In this document: positions 18,288 to 25,752 of the stretch, piece by piece | Numbering within the stretch: position 1 is the stretch's first letter | How the letters are laid out: the number at the start of each line of letters is the position of its first letter | Source: Bacteroidaceae bacterium | GTDB taxonomy: Bacteria; Bacteroidota; Bacteroidia; Bacteroidales; Bacteroidaceae | Length of the DNA: 39,415 nucleotides | Reading direction: 5' to 3' | NCBI GenBank assembly: GCA_017453465.1 | Contig: JAFTEV010000032.1 | Span: 1 to 39,415, forward strand | The notes under the pieces: model-generated | Seen by the model: the letters and a program-made list of their open reading frames with translations, nothing else | Databases searched by the model: none | Told to the model about the DNA's origin: nothing | Translations under genes and position numbers: made by a program

Positions 18288-18402
18288 ATTCTTGTTTTTT
18301 ATACAATTAAATTACAATTTGAGTAACCAATTTACGAAATACGAATTAAAACATAATCGCGAATGTCCGCAAAAGTCCCCCAAGATTTTTGCGGACATTT
18401 AT
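18288..18402 (+). ncRNA. Candidate short non-coding transcript ending in a hairpin
   Basis: Starting just after the TATCTTTG at 18274 there are about 75 AT-rich bases with no start codon. They are followed by a perfect 13-bp hairpin (AATGTCCGCAAAA at 18362-18374, TTTTGCGGACATT at 18387-18399) and TATTT. A second promoter for the glycosyltransferase lies beyond the hairpin. The arrangement fits a small RNA of about 110 nt or an attenuator-like leader. No family was recognised; this is inference from promoter plus hairpin. Confidence 0.3.
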
Positions 18403-18444
18403 TTAATTGTGTGGCAAAGTTCTGTGTGTTTCAGAAATTCTTTG

Positions 18445-18452
18445 TAACTTTG
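18445..18452 (+). promoter_or_regulatory. -7 element for the glycosyltransferase gene
   Basis: TAACTTTG matches TAnnTTTG and lies 37 bases upstream of the chosen ATG at 18489. It falls inside the longer open frame beginning at 18363, which argues for the downstream start. Confidence 0.6.
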
Positions 18453-18488
18453 CAGCAATTTTGTAAATACGAATTACGATTTTTTTTC

Positions 18489-19454
18489 ATGGGCATGGAT
18501 ATTTCAGTTATAGTTCCGCTGTATAATGAGGATGAGTCGTTGCAGGAGCTTCATGCGTGGATTAAGCGCGTGATGGACAATAACGGGTTCAGCTATGAGG
18601 TTATCTTCGTGAACGACGGTAGCACGGACCGCTCGTGGGAGGTGATTGAGGAGCTGGCGGGTGTGTACCCAGAGGTGCACGGCATCAAGTTCCGACGCAA
18701 TTACGGCAAGAGTCCTGCGCTCTTCTGCGGCTTTGAGCGGGCTGCGGGCGATGTGGTCATCACGATGGATGCTGACTTGCAGGACAGTCCTGACGAGATT
18801 CCTGAGCTTTACCGCATGATTGTGGAGGAGGGCTACGACCTGGTGAGCGGCTACAAGATGAACCGCAAGCAGGGTGACCCACTGTCGAAGACGATTCCGA
18901 CGAAGCTGTTCAACGCGACGGCTCGCTGGGTGAGTGGCATCAAGAATCTGCATGACTTCAACTGCGGACTGAAGGCTTACAGGAATGAGGTGGTGAAGAA
19001 CATCGAAGTGTATGGCGAAATGCACCGCTACATTCCCTATCTGGCCAAGAACGCAGGGTTCACAAGGATTGGCGAGAAGCCTGTGCACCACCAGGCGCGT
19101 CAGCACGGTGTGAGCAAATTCATGGGCTGGAACCGTTTTGTCAACGGCTATCTGGATTTGCTGAGCCTGTGGTTCATCGACAGCTTCGGACTGAAGCCTA
19201 TGCACATCTTCGGCTTTGTGGGCACGCTCATCTTCATGGCGGGTTTCGTGGCCATCCTGTGTGTGGGCGGATTCAAGCTGTGGGCGTTGCAGAATGGCGA
19301 GCCGCGTGCACTGGTGACGGACACTCCTTATTTCTACATTGCGCTGACAATGATGATTCTGGGTACGCAGCTGTTTGTGGCTGGTTTCCTGGGCGACATG
19401 ATTAGCCGCAATTCGCAGGAGCGGAATAAGTATCAGGTAGCGAAGACAATTTGA
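18489..19454 (+). CDS. Membrane-anchored family 2 glycosyltransferase (DPM1/GtrB-like)
   Basis: 322 aa from ATG 18489. The frame is open back to 18363, but the upstream 42 codons overlap the promoter and a hairpin and read as non-protein. The GT-A fold is clear: ISVIVPLYNEDESL at the N-terminus, IFVNDGSTDRSWE, FRRNYGKSPALFCGF, the metal-binding DxD-type MDADLQDSPDEIP, and the acceptor region FNCGLKAYR. Two C-terminal membrane helices (about residues 238-262 and 278-302) match the polyprenyl-phosphate sugar transferases of the DPM1/GtrB group. These transfer a sugar from a nucleotide to undecaprenyl phosphate at the inner membrane. I infer a role in glycosylating lipid-linked envelope glycans; the sugar cannot be read from sequence. 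Confidence 0.88.
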   Translation: MGMDISVIVPLYNEDESLQELHAWIKRVMDNNGFSYEVIFVNDGSTDRSWEVIEELAGVYPEVHGIKFRRNYGKSPALFCGFERAAGDVVITMDADLQDSPDEIPELYRMIVEEGYDLVSGYKMNRKQGDPLSKTIPTKLFNATARWVSGIKNLHDFNCGLKAYRNEVVKNIEVYGEMHRYIPYLAKNAGFTRIGEKPVHHQARQHGVSKFMGWNRFVNGYLDLLSLWFIDSFGLKPMHIFGFVGTLIFMAGFVAILCVGGFKLWALQNGEPRALVTDTPYFYIALTMMILGTQLFVAGFLGDMISRNSQERNKYQVAKTI

Positions 19455-19556
19455 CAATTGGACAATTTAGAATTTGACAATTTAGAATTAACAATTCACA
19501 ATTCACAATTTGAGTATCAAATCCTCATTCCTCATTCCTCATTCCTCATTCCTCAT
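19455..19556. repeat. Composite repeat with five perfect 7-base units entering a coding start
   Basis: Imperfect TTGACAATTTAGAA units (19455-19490) are followed by AACAATTCACAATTCACAAT, TTGAGTATCAAA, and then five perfect copies of TCCTCAT at 19522-19556. The TTG at 19510 and the five copies form the first codons of the DUF6452-like lipoprotein. The join of the AATTG-type part to the TCCTCAT part is the same as at 22621-22667. Confidence 0.75.
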
Positions 19557-20112
19557 TGCCCTCGTCGGGCTGCTGGTGGGGTGTAGCACGGTGACGTGTC
19601 CGATGGACACGGTGGTGACGTGCAACTATACGTTCTACAACACGAGCGGCGTGGCGGCTGCGCTGAACGATACGCTGACGGTGAGCGTGAAGAAGACGGC
19701 TTACTATTATTCGTACCATAAGGATGGGTATAGAGATACGACACTGACGCAGTCGGTGAAGGCTTTCGTTGACAATGGATATACGGAGACCGTCACCCCT
19801 TATCGCAAGGACACGGCTCTGGTGAACAGGCTCGTGGGGGGAGAGAAGATGTCGGTGCCCATGAGCTATTATAACAGGGTCGATACGCTGGTGCTGCGCT
19901 ACGGTCTCATCTTGCTGCCCGACACCATCTTTGTTTCGCACGACAGCTATACGCATGTGGAGACTCCCGAATGTGGGTCGTACAGGTTCCACACCATCAC
20001 GGATGTACGCAGCACACAGCGTGGCATTGACCACATAGAAGTGACTAACCCCATCGTAAACTATAAAGGCGAAGAGAATGTCAAGATATATTTTAATAGT
20101 TTTGCTGAGTAG
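19510..20112 (+). CDS. DUF6452-like lipoprotein with repeat-encoded signal peptide
   Basis: About 200 aa if translation begins at TTG 19510. No ATG precedes the lipobox (LVGLLVGC), and the upstream frame is closed by a TAA at 19489, so TTG (or ATT 19501) is the only available start with a signal peptide. Residues 5-16 (SSFLIPHSSFLI) are encoded by the five 7-base TCCTCAT units. The mature protein starts at the cysteine and carries the pattern of the Bacteroidales DUF6452 family: CPMDTVV, VSVKKTAYY, and a late CGSYRFHTITDVRST plus NYKGEENVKIYF strand. The function is unknown; I expect an outer-membrane or periplasmic lipoprotein. It overlaps the next gene by 35 bases, a pairing conserved for DUF6452 and DUF6048 genes as far as I recall. 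Confidence 0.7.
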   Translation: MSIKSSFLIPHSSFLIALVGLLVGCSTVTCPMDTVVTCNYTFYNTSGVAAALNDTLTVSVKKTAYYYSYHKDGYRDTTLTQSVKAFVDNGYTETVTPYRKDTALVNRLVGGEKMSVPMSYYNRVDTLVLRYGLILLPDTIFVSHDSYTHVETPECGSYRFHTITDVRSTQRGIDHIEVTNPIVNYKGEENVKIYFNSFAE

Positions 20113-20899
20113 CTGGTGGCTCTGTCTGCCGAGCCTTTCGGCACAGGTGGCCGTGAACGATTCTGTGCTGGAGGTGCAGGACTCCATCGCTGACAGTCGC
20201 CTGAAGCCAACGACTGACTCGGTGGCGACGAAGGGGGAGGAAAAGTTTTCGAAATGGATTCCCGATGCGGACGAACAGCAGAAGAAGCTCCCGCTGTTTC
20301 AGGGCTTTACCCTGTCGGCTGATGTCTTCGGACTGGGCATGTATCTGTTTGGCGACTATGGCACGATTGAGGCAGCCCTGCGCCTGAGCCTGAAGAACAA
20401 GTTTCTGCCCATTGCTGAGCTGGGCTATGGCCTGTGTGACCGCACTGACTATAACTCGAAGATTCACTACAAGGTGAATGCGCCGTTTATCCGTCTGGGT
20501 ATGGACTACAATTTGCTGAAGAACAAGTGGCAAGACAATCGTCTGTTTGTAGGACTGCGCTATGGTTTCTCCACCTATAAGTATGACATGAACGGTCCCG
20601 ACCTGGTTGACCCTGTGTTTGGAGGCAGTGCGCCTTTCGACTTTTCGGGTACCACATCGACCAGTCACTGGATGGAGATTGTGCTGGGTTGCCAAGTGAA
20701 GGTGTATAAGAATTTCCACATGGGCTGGAGTGTCCGCCTGAAGTATCACCTGCACAGCTCGAAGAACGAAAACTCGAAGGCGTACTATATTCCTGGCTAT
20801 GGCACAACAGGAAACAGCAATACTTGGGCAGGAACATATAACCTCATTTTCGATCTGAACTGGGGAAAGAAGAAAGGAAAGAACAATGAAAAAAATTGA
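20078..20899 (+). CDS. DUF6048-like outer-membrane beta-barrel protein
   Basis: 273 aa with a signal peptide (YILIVLLSSWWLCLPSLSAQ). After an acidic, S/T-rich linker, the rest alternates polar and aromatic residues in strand-length segments (GFTLSADVFGLGMYLFGDYG, FIRLGMDYNLL, LFVGLRYGFSTYKYDM, MEIVLGCQVKV), ending in F-D-L-N-W-G, as in small outer-membrane barrels. This fits the DUF6048 family of Bacteroidales. The function is unknown. It overlaps the lipoprotein upstream (35 bases) and apbE downstream (14 bases), so the three are translationally linked and probably work together at the cell envelope. Confidence 0.65.
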   Translation: MSRYILIVLLSSWWLCLPSLSAQVAVNDSVLEVQDSIADSRLKPTTDSVATKGEEKFSKWIPDADEQQKKLPLFQGFTLSADVFGLGMYLFGDYGTIEAALRLSLKNKFLPIAELGYGLCDRTDYNSKIHYKVNAPFIRLGMDYNLLKNKWQDNRLFVGLRYGFSTYKYDMNGPDLVDPVFGGSAPFDFSGTTSTSHWMEIVLGCQVKVYKNFHMGWSVRLKYHLHSSKNENSKAYYIPGYGTTGNSNTWAGTYNLIFDLNWGKKKGKNNEKN

Positions 20900-21938
20900 G
20901 TATTCATACGAACAACACAAGTTGAAGTGGTGGCACGCGCTGCTGTTGCTGCTGCTCATGGTCGGAACCTTCCTGATTGTGCAGGAACGGTGGAACACAG
21001 CGGCGGCATGGCCGCAAGGCGAGATTCAGCGTGAGGAAGGCATGGTGTTTGGCACATTCTACCACATTACCTATCGGTCCACAGGCAGTATGGAAGACAG
21101 CATCAAGGCAGTGCTGCAGCAGGTGGACAGGTCGCTTTCGCCCTTCAACAAGGAATCGACCATCACGGCCATCAACGAGAACACCAGCACTAAGGTTGAC
21201 CCCATGCTGGCAGAGGTGTTCTTGCTGGCTTGCAACATTTCCACACAGACCGACGGTGCGTTTGACATCACGGTGGCTCCGCTGGTCAATCTGTGGGGCT
21301 TTGGTTTCAAGAACATGGACAATGTTTCGCCCCAGAAGGTGGACAGTCTGCGCAAGTATGTCGGCATTGAAAAGGTGAAGCTCAACGGGGGGAGGCTCAC
21401 GAAGACAAGCTCCGAGGTGATGCTCGATTGCAGTGCCATCGCCAAGGGCTATGGCGTGGACGCTGTGGGCAAGATGCTTGAGCGCAACGGCATACAGTCC
21501 TACATGGTAGAGATTGGCGGCGAAGTGCGACTGCGGGGTTGCAACCCACAAGGAAAGGACTGGAGCGTGGGTATCAGCAAACCCGAAGAAGGCGGAGGGG
21601 GCGGCATGGAGCAAGTCATCCACACCACCAATATGTCTATGGCCACATCGGGCAACTACCGCAACTTCTACGTGAAGGACGGCAAGAAGTATGCACACAC
21701 CATCGACCCCCGCACGGGCTACCCTGTACAGCACAGCATTCTGTCTTCGACGGTGCTGGCCGAAGACTGCGCCACGGCTGATGCATACGCCACTTCGTTC
21801 ATGGTGCTGGGGCTTGACAGTGCAAAGGCTGTGCTCAAGAAGCATCCCGAACTGCAGGCGTTTTTCATCTACAGCACGAAGGACGGAGGAACCGACGAAT
21901 GGTGTTCGCCTGGACTGGAAAAACTCTTAACCAAGTGA
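20886..21938 (+). CDS. apbE: ApbE family FAD:protein FMN transferase
   Basis: 350 aa with an N-terminal membrane segment (about residues 17-33), so the enzyme faces the periplasm. Family landmarks are present: GTFYHITY near the start, SPFNKESTITAIN, DGAFDITVAPLVNLWGFG, the flavin-binding DCSAIAKGYGVDAVG, IGGEVRLRG, SGNYRNF, the H-T-I-D-P-R-T-G-Y-P metal/FAD segment and CATADAYATSFMVLG. ApbE attaches FMN covalently to threonine of proteins such as RnfG and NqrC using FAD and Mg2+. It is the third gene of an overlapping group and is followed after 3 bases by a Crp/Fnr regulator. Confidence 0.92.
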   Translation: MKKIEYSYEQHKLKWWHALLLLLLMVGTFLIVQERWNTAAAWPQGEIQREEGMVFGTFYHITYRSTGSMEDSIKAVLQQVDRSLSPFNKESTITAINENTSTKVDPMLAEVFLLACNISTQTDGAFDITVAPLVNLWGFGFKNMDNVSPQKVDSLRKYVGIEKVKLNGGRLTKTSSEVMLDCSAIAKGYGVDAVGKMLERNGIQSYMVEIGGEVRLRGCNPQGKDWSVGISKPEEGGGGGMEQVIHTTNMSMATSGNYRNFYVKDGKKYAHTIDPRTGYPVQHSILSSTVLAEDCATADAYATSFMVLGLDSAKAVLKKHPELQAFFIYSTKDGGTDEWCSPGLEKLLTK

Positions 21939-21941
21939 TTC

Positions 21942-22622
21942 ATGGAAAATTCGATGTATCGCAGACTGCTCATGTTGCCAATCTTCAACGGATTGACAAC
22001 AGGCGAGCTGACCCAAATCATAGCGCAGATACATCTGGATTTCAGCCAACACAGTGACGGCGAAACCATCGTGTCGCAAGACGACCGCTGCGACCGACTC
22101 ATCTATGTGCTCAGCGGACAAGTGGAGTGTGAATACAGAGACCCTGAAAACCGATTCACGCTGTCGGAACTGATGGGGCAGCCATTCCTGCTGGAGCCGA
22201 GCAAGCTGTACGGAATGTCGCAACGCTACGACCATTCGTACACAACCCTGGAGCCTGTGGACACGGTGACCATCAGCAAGCGCGACTTCAATAACGTCAT
22301 GCTGAACTACAGCATTGTGAAGACAAACATTCTCAATATGCTCTGCGCACGCATTCAGCATCTCACCAAATTGACACGCGAGGCTGAGCCTGGCACGGTG
22401 CAGAAAAAACTCGTCCAGTTCCTGCGTCGGCACGTCTATACACCCAAGGGGCAGAAGACGCTGTACATCAACATGGAGACATTGGCCATGCTGATACAGG
22501 AGACAAGGCTGAACGTGTCCTTTGCCCTGCGCAACCTCAACCAACAAGGGCTTATTGACCAGCCACGCCGAGGACAGATTTTGATTCCCGACATGCAAAC
22601 TTTGATAATTCATAATGCATAA
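21942..22622 (+). CDS. Crp/Fnr family transcriptional regulator
   Basis: 226 aa. Residues about 10-125 form the cyclic-nucleotide-binding-like jelly roll (SDGETIVSQDDRCDRLIYVLSG, MGQPFLLEPS). A long dimer helix follows (about 125-150), and the C-terminus is a winged helix-turn-helix (TLAMLIQETRLNVSFALRNLNQ, then GLIDQPRRGQILI). There is no cysteine cluster near the N-terminus for an Fnr iron-sulfur cluster, so the signal is more likely a small molecule or unknown. Bacteroidales members of this type often regulate metabolism or stress. The gene starts 3 bases after apbE and is probably in its operon. Confidence 0.85.
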   Translation: MENSMYRRLLMLPIFNGLTTGELTQIIAQIHLDFSQHSDGETIVSQDDRCDRLIYVLSGQVECEYRDPENRFTLSELMGQPFLLEPSKLYGMSQRYDHSYTTLEPVDTVTISKRDFNNVMLNYSIVKTNILNMLCARIQHLTKLTREAEPGTVQKKLVQFLRRHVYTPKGQKTLYINMETLAMLIQETRLNVSFALRNLNQQGLIDQPRRGQILIPDMQTLIIHNA

Positions 22623-22785
22623 TTAACAATTCACAATTCACAATTTGAGTTTCAATTCCTCATTCCTAATTCCTCATTCCTAATTCCTCATTCCTAATTC
22701 CTCATTCCTCATTCCTAATTCCTCATTCCTAATTCCTCATTCCTAATTCCTAATTCCTCATTCCTAATTCCTCATTCCTCATTGC
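22608..22785. repeat. Composite repeat with 18 uninterrupted 7-base units
   Basis: AATTAACAATTCACAATTCA and CAATTTGAGTTTCA (22621-22653) are followed by 18 perfect 7-base units at 22654-22779, each AATTCCT or CATTCCT in the order A C A C A C A C C A C A C A A C A C. The array ends with CATTGC and then the ATG of the M3 peptidase at 22786. The same CATTGC ending follows the array at 19522. It is non-coding and sits in the leader. Confidence 0.85.
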
Positions 22786-24810
22786 ATGAATATTTTTAAG
22801 ACAACATACACGACTCCACACGGCACAGTTCCTTTCGACCGCATCACGTTGGCAGATTTCAAGCCAGCCATCTTGCAGGGCATTGAAGAAGAAGATGCCG
22901 AGGTGGATGCCATTGTGAACAACCCTAAGTTCCCCACATTCCAGAACACGGTAGAGGCACTGGAAAATACGGGCGAAACGCTGCGAAAGGTGACCGACGT
23001 GTTCTACAATCTGCTCAGTGCCGAAACCAGCGACGAACTGGACGCTTTGGCACAGGAACTTTCTCCTGCCCTCACCGAGCACAGCAATAACATTTCGCTG
23101 AACAAGAAACTGTTTCAGCGCATCAAGACAGTGTATGAAGAACAGGCAGCAAAAGGATTCAGCGAACTGGACAAAGAGCAGCAACGCCTCCTGGAACTTA
23201 CTTATAAGGGATTTGTGCGCAGCGGTGCCAACCTGAACGATGAAGACCAGCAAAGACTGCGTGCCATCACCGAGGAACTGAATTTGCTCACGTTACAATT
23301 TTCACAGAACACGCTGAAAGATACCAACGACTACACGCTGCATCTGACTGAGGCTGAAGACCTGAAAGGATTGCCACCAAGCAGCATCGAAATGGCTCGC
23401 CAGGAGGCCAAGGACCGAAGTCTGGACGGATGGGTGTTTACCCTGCAAGCCCCCAGCTACGGTCCCTTCATGCAGTACTGCGACAACCAGGAACTGCGCA
23501 GGCAGATGTACATGGCACGCAACACACTCTGCACACACGACAATGCATACAACAATCTGGAGATTTGCAAAAGGCTCATCAACCTGCGGCTTAGCTATGC
23601 ACAGCTGTTGGGCTACCACACGTATGCTGACTATGTGCTGGAAAAACGCATGGCAGAAACTCCGCAGAAAGTCTATCGGCTGCTGAACCAGCTGACAGAT
23701 GCCTACAAGCCTGTAGCCCTAAACGAAATGGAGGAACTCCGCCATTTCAATCAGGGAGATTTCTCACCTTGGGATTTTGCCTATCTGTCGAACAAGCTGC
23801 AACAGCAGAAACACAACCTGAACAGCGAAATGCTGCGCCCCTATTTTGAACTGTCGAAGGTAAAGGAAGGTGTGTTTGGCCTGGCAACCCGTCTCTATGG
23901 CATTACGTTCAAGCGGAATGCCGACATCCCTGTTTACCACAAAGACGTGGAAGCCTACGAGGTGTTCGACAAGGACGGCAGTTTTCTGGCTGTGTTCTAC
24001 TGCGACTTCTTCCCACGTGCATCCAAGAAAAGCGGGGCATGGATGACCAGTTTCTGCGAACAATGGATTGACTCGGACGGCACCAACCATCGTCCACACG
24101 TTTCCATTGTGACCAACTTCACAAAACCCACCGAAGAGAAGCCGTCGTTGCTCACGCTGGGAGAGGTGGAAACTTTCCTCCACGAATTTGGCCACTCGCT
24201 CCACGGCATGTTTGCCAATACCCGATACAGAAGTCTGAGCGGAACCAATGTGCTGTGGGACTTTGTGGAATTGCCCTCACAGTTCATGGAGAACTACAGC
24301 ACTGAGAAAGATTTTCTCAACACCTTTGCCCGTCACTACGAAACGGGCGAACCCATGCCCGGCGAACTGATTCAGCGCGCCCAGAATGCACGCAACTTCA
24401 ATGTTGCCTATGCCTGTATGCGCCAAGTCAGTTTCGGACTGCTCGACATGGCTTACTATACACTTACGACCCCATTCAGCGGCGACCTGAAAGCCTTTGA
24501 AAAGAAAGCTTGGCAAACTGCCATGGTGATGCCGCAACTGTCCGGAACCTGCATGACGGTGCAGTTCAGCCACATCATGGCTGGGGGATACTCGGCTGGC
24601 TACTACAGCTACAAATGGGCAGAAGTGCTGGATGCCGATGCCTTCGGAAAATTCAAGGAAGACGGTATATTCAACCAGGCCACGGCACAGAGTTTTCGCG
24701 ACAACATCCTTTCAAGGGGAAACACCGAGCACCCCATGACACTCTACAGACGTTTTCGCGGAAAAGAGCCCAGCATCGAAGCCCTGCTCATCAGAAACGG
24801 CATTCAGTAA
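22786..24810 (+). CDS. M3 family zinc oligopeptidase (Dcp/OpdA type)
   Basis: 674 aa, the usual length for oligopeptidase A or peptidyl-dipeptidase Dcp. The zinc site is H466-E-F-G-H470 in FLHEFGHSLHGMF, with the third ligand E495 in WDFVELPSQFMENY. The helical N-terminal half and the late SGTCMTVQFSHIMAGGYSAGYYSY region with catalytic H/Y residues match the family. There is no signal peptide, so it acts in the cytoplasm on short peptides. The start codon follows directly on the 18-unit 7-base repeat. It precedes a small lipoprotein gene by 19 bases. Confidence 0.92.
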   Translation: MNIFKTTYTTPHGTVPFDRITLADFKPAILQGIEEEDAEVDAIVNNPKFPTFQNTVEALENTGETLRKVTDVFYNLLSAETSDELDALAQELSPALTEHSNNISLNKKLFQRIKTVYEEQAAKGFSELDKEQQRLLELTYKGFVRSGANLNDEDQQRLRAITEELNLLTLQFSQNTLKDTNDYTLHLTEAEDLKGLPPSSIEMARQEAKDRSLDGWVFTLQAPSYGPFMQYCDNQELRRQMYMARNTLCTHDNAYNNLEICKRLINLRLSYAQLLGYHTYADYVLEKRMAETPQKVYRLLNQLTDAYKPVALNEMEELRHFNQGDFSPWDFAYLSNKLQQQKHNLNSEMLRPYFELSKVKEGVFGLATRLYGITFKRNADIPVYHKDVEAYEVFDKDGSFLAVFYCDFFPRASKKSGAWMTSFCEQWIDSDGTNHRPHVSIVTNFTKPTEEKPSLLTLGEVETFLHEFGHSLHGMFANTRYRSLSGTNVLWDFVELPSQFMENYSTEKDFLNTFARHYETGEPMPGELIQRAQNARNFNVAYACMRQVSFGLLDMAYYTLTTPFSGDLKAFEKKAWQTAMVMPQLSGTCMTVQFSHIMAGGYSAGYYSYKWAEVLDADAFGKFKEDGIFNQATAQSFRDNILSRGNTEHPMTLYRRFRGKEPSIEALLIRNGIQ

Positions 24811-24829
24811 CTCTTATATATAATAAGGT

Positions 24830-25297
24830 ATGAAAACAATCAGAATTTTCGCCCTCATGCTAATGACCGTGGCCACCTGTGCCGTTTGTATCACTTCTTG
24901 CAAAAGGGAAGATGACCTCAGCGAAATCTTTGAAGGCAAAACCTGGTACATCACCAGCGCATATATACAGGGCAGACCACTGGGAGGAAACGACCTCAAG
25001 ACATTTTACGCCTCGGAAACAGCTTTCCTTATCAGCTTTGGCAAAGAAACTTTCACGGGCACACTGAGTGATGGCAACACTTTCAGCGGAACATGGGAGG
25101 CCAACGGCAAGACGCAACAATTTCATCTGAACATTCAGAATGAAGCCATGCCTTCCGCCACACTCGACCGCTTCATCTACAACACACTGAAGAGAGCTGT
25201 ACGCTATGAAGGCGATGCAAACATCCTGAAACTCTATGAGGACGATGCAAATTTCATCTCACTCAGCAGCAAACGAAGTCCCGAAAGCGTAATATAG
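24830..25297 (+). CDS. Small lipoprotein, lipocalin-like (DUF4847-type)
   Basis: 155 aa. It has a lipoprotein signal peptide (ALMLMTVATCAVCITSC) with lipidated cysteine at about residue 23. The mature part is a short beta-rich domain (GKTWYITSAY, FLISFGKETFTGTLSDG, FSGTWEANGKTQQFHLN) like the lipocalin-like families of Bacteroidales; DUF4847 is my best match from memory. The function is unknown. It lies in a tight run between the M3 peptidase and dCMP deaminase genes (gaps 19 and 7 bases). Confidence 0.6.
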   Translation: MKTIRIFALMLMTVATCAVCITSCKREDDLSEIFEGKTWYITSAYIQGRPLGGNDLKTFYASETAFLISFGKETFTGTLSDGNTFSGTWEANGKTQQFHLNIQNEAMPSATLDRFIYNTLKRAVRYEGDANILKLYEDDANFISLSSKRSPESVI

Positions 25298-25304
25298 AAG
25301 ACAC

Positions 25305-25745
25305 ATGAACACTGCAGAACAGAAACAGCATTTGCTCGACCAGCGATATATCCGCATGGCACGCATCTGGGCAGAAAACTCCTACTGCCAACGTCGCAAA
25401 GTAGGTGCGCTTGTCGTCAAAGAAAAGATGATTATCTCTGACGGTTACAACGGTACGCCTTCTGGATTTGAAAACGTGTGTGAAGACGAAAACAACGTGA
25501 CGAGACCCTACGTGCTCCATGCAGAAGCCAACGCCATCACCAAACTGGCACGCAGCAGCAACTCCAGCGACGGAGCCACCATGTACATCACAGCTTCGCC
25601 CTGCATCGAATGTGCAAAACTCATCATACAAGCAGGCATCAAGCGAGTGGTCTATGGGGAAAACTACCGACTCGACGACGGCATCAAACTCCTGCAACGT
25701 GCAAACATCGAAACCATCTACATTGACTTGAACAACATACAATAA
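25305..25745 (+). CDS. Deoxycytidylate (dCMP) deaminase
   Basis: 146 aa. The cytidine-deaminase zinc site is complete: H72 and E74 in LHAEANAI, and C100 and C103 in SPCIECAKLI. The N-terminal RRKVGALVV and SDGYNGTPSGFEN segments match dCMP deaminases (ComEB/Dcd type) and not cytidine or guanine deaminases. The reaction makes dUMP for thymidylate synthesis in the cytoplasm. It is flanked by 7-base gaps on both sides, so it is co-transcribed with the lipoprotein and the S41 protease. Confidence 0.9.
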   Translation: MNTAEQKQHLLDQRYIRMARIWAENSYCQRRKVGALVVKEKMIISDGYNGTPSGFENVCEDENNVTRPYVLHAEANAITKLARSSNSSDGATMYITASPCIECAKLIIQAGIKRVVYGENYRLDDGIKLLQRANIETIYIDLNNIQ

Positions 25746-25752
25746 AAAAACA

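Noticed and set aside
18363-18488. Upstream extension of the glycosyltransferase to ATG 18363
   Set aside because: The added codons cover a hairpin and the gene's own -7 element; the GT2 domain starts right after ATG 18489.
22654-22785. Possibility that the 18-unit array is a CRISPR array
   Set aside because: Units are 7 bases without spacers; it is a tandem repeat.
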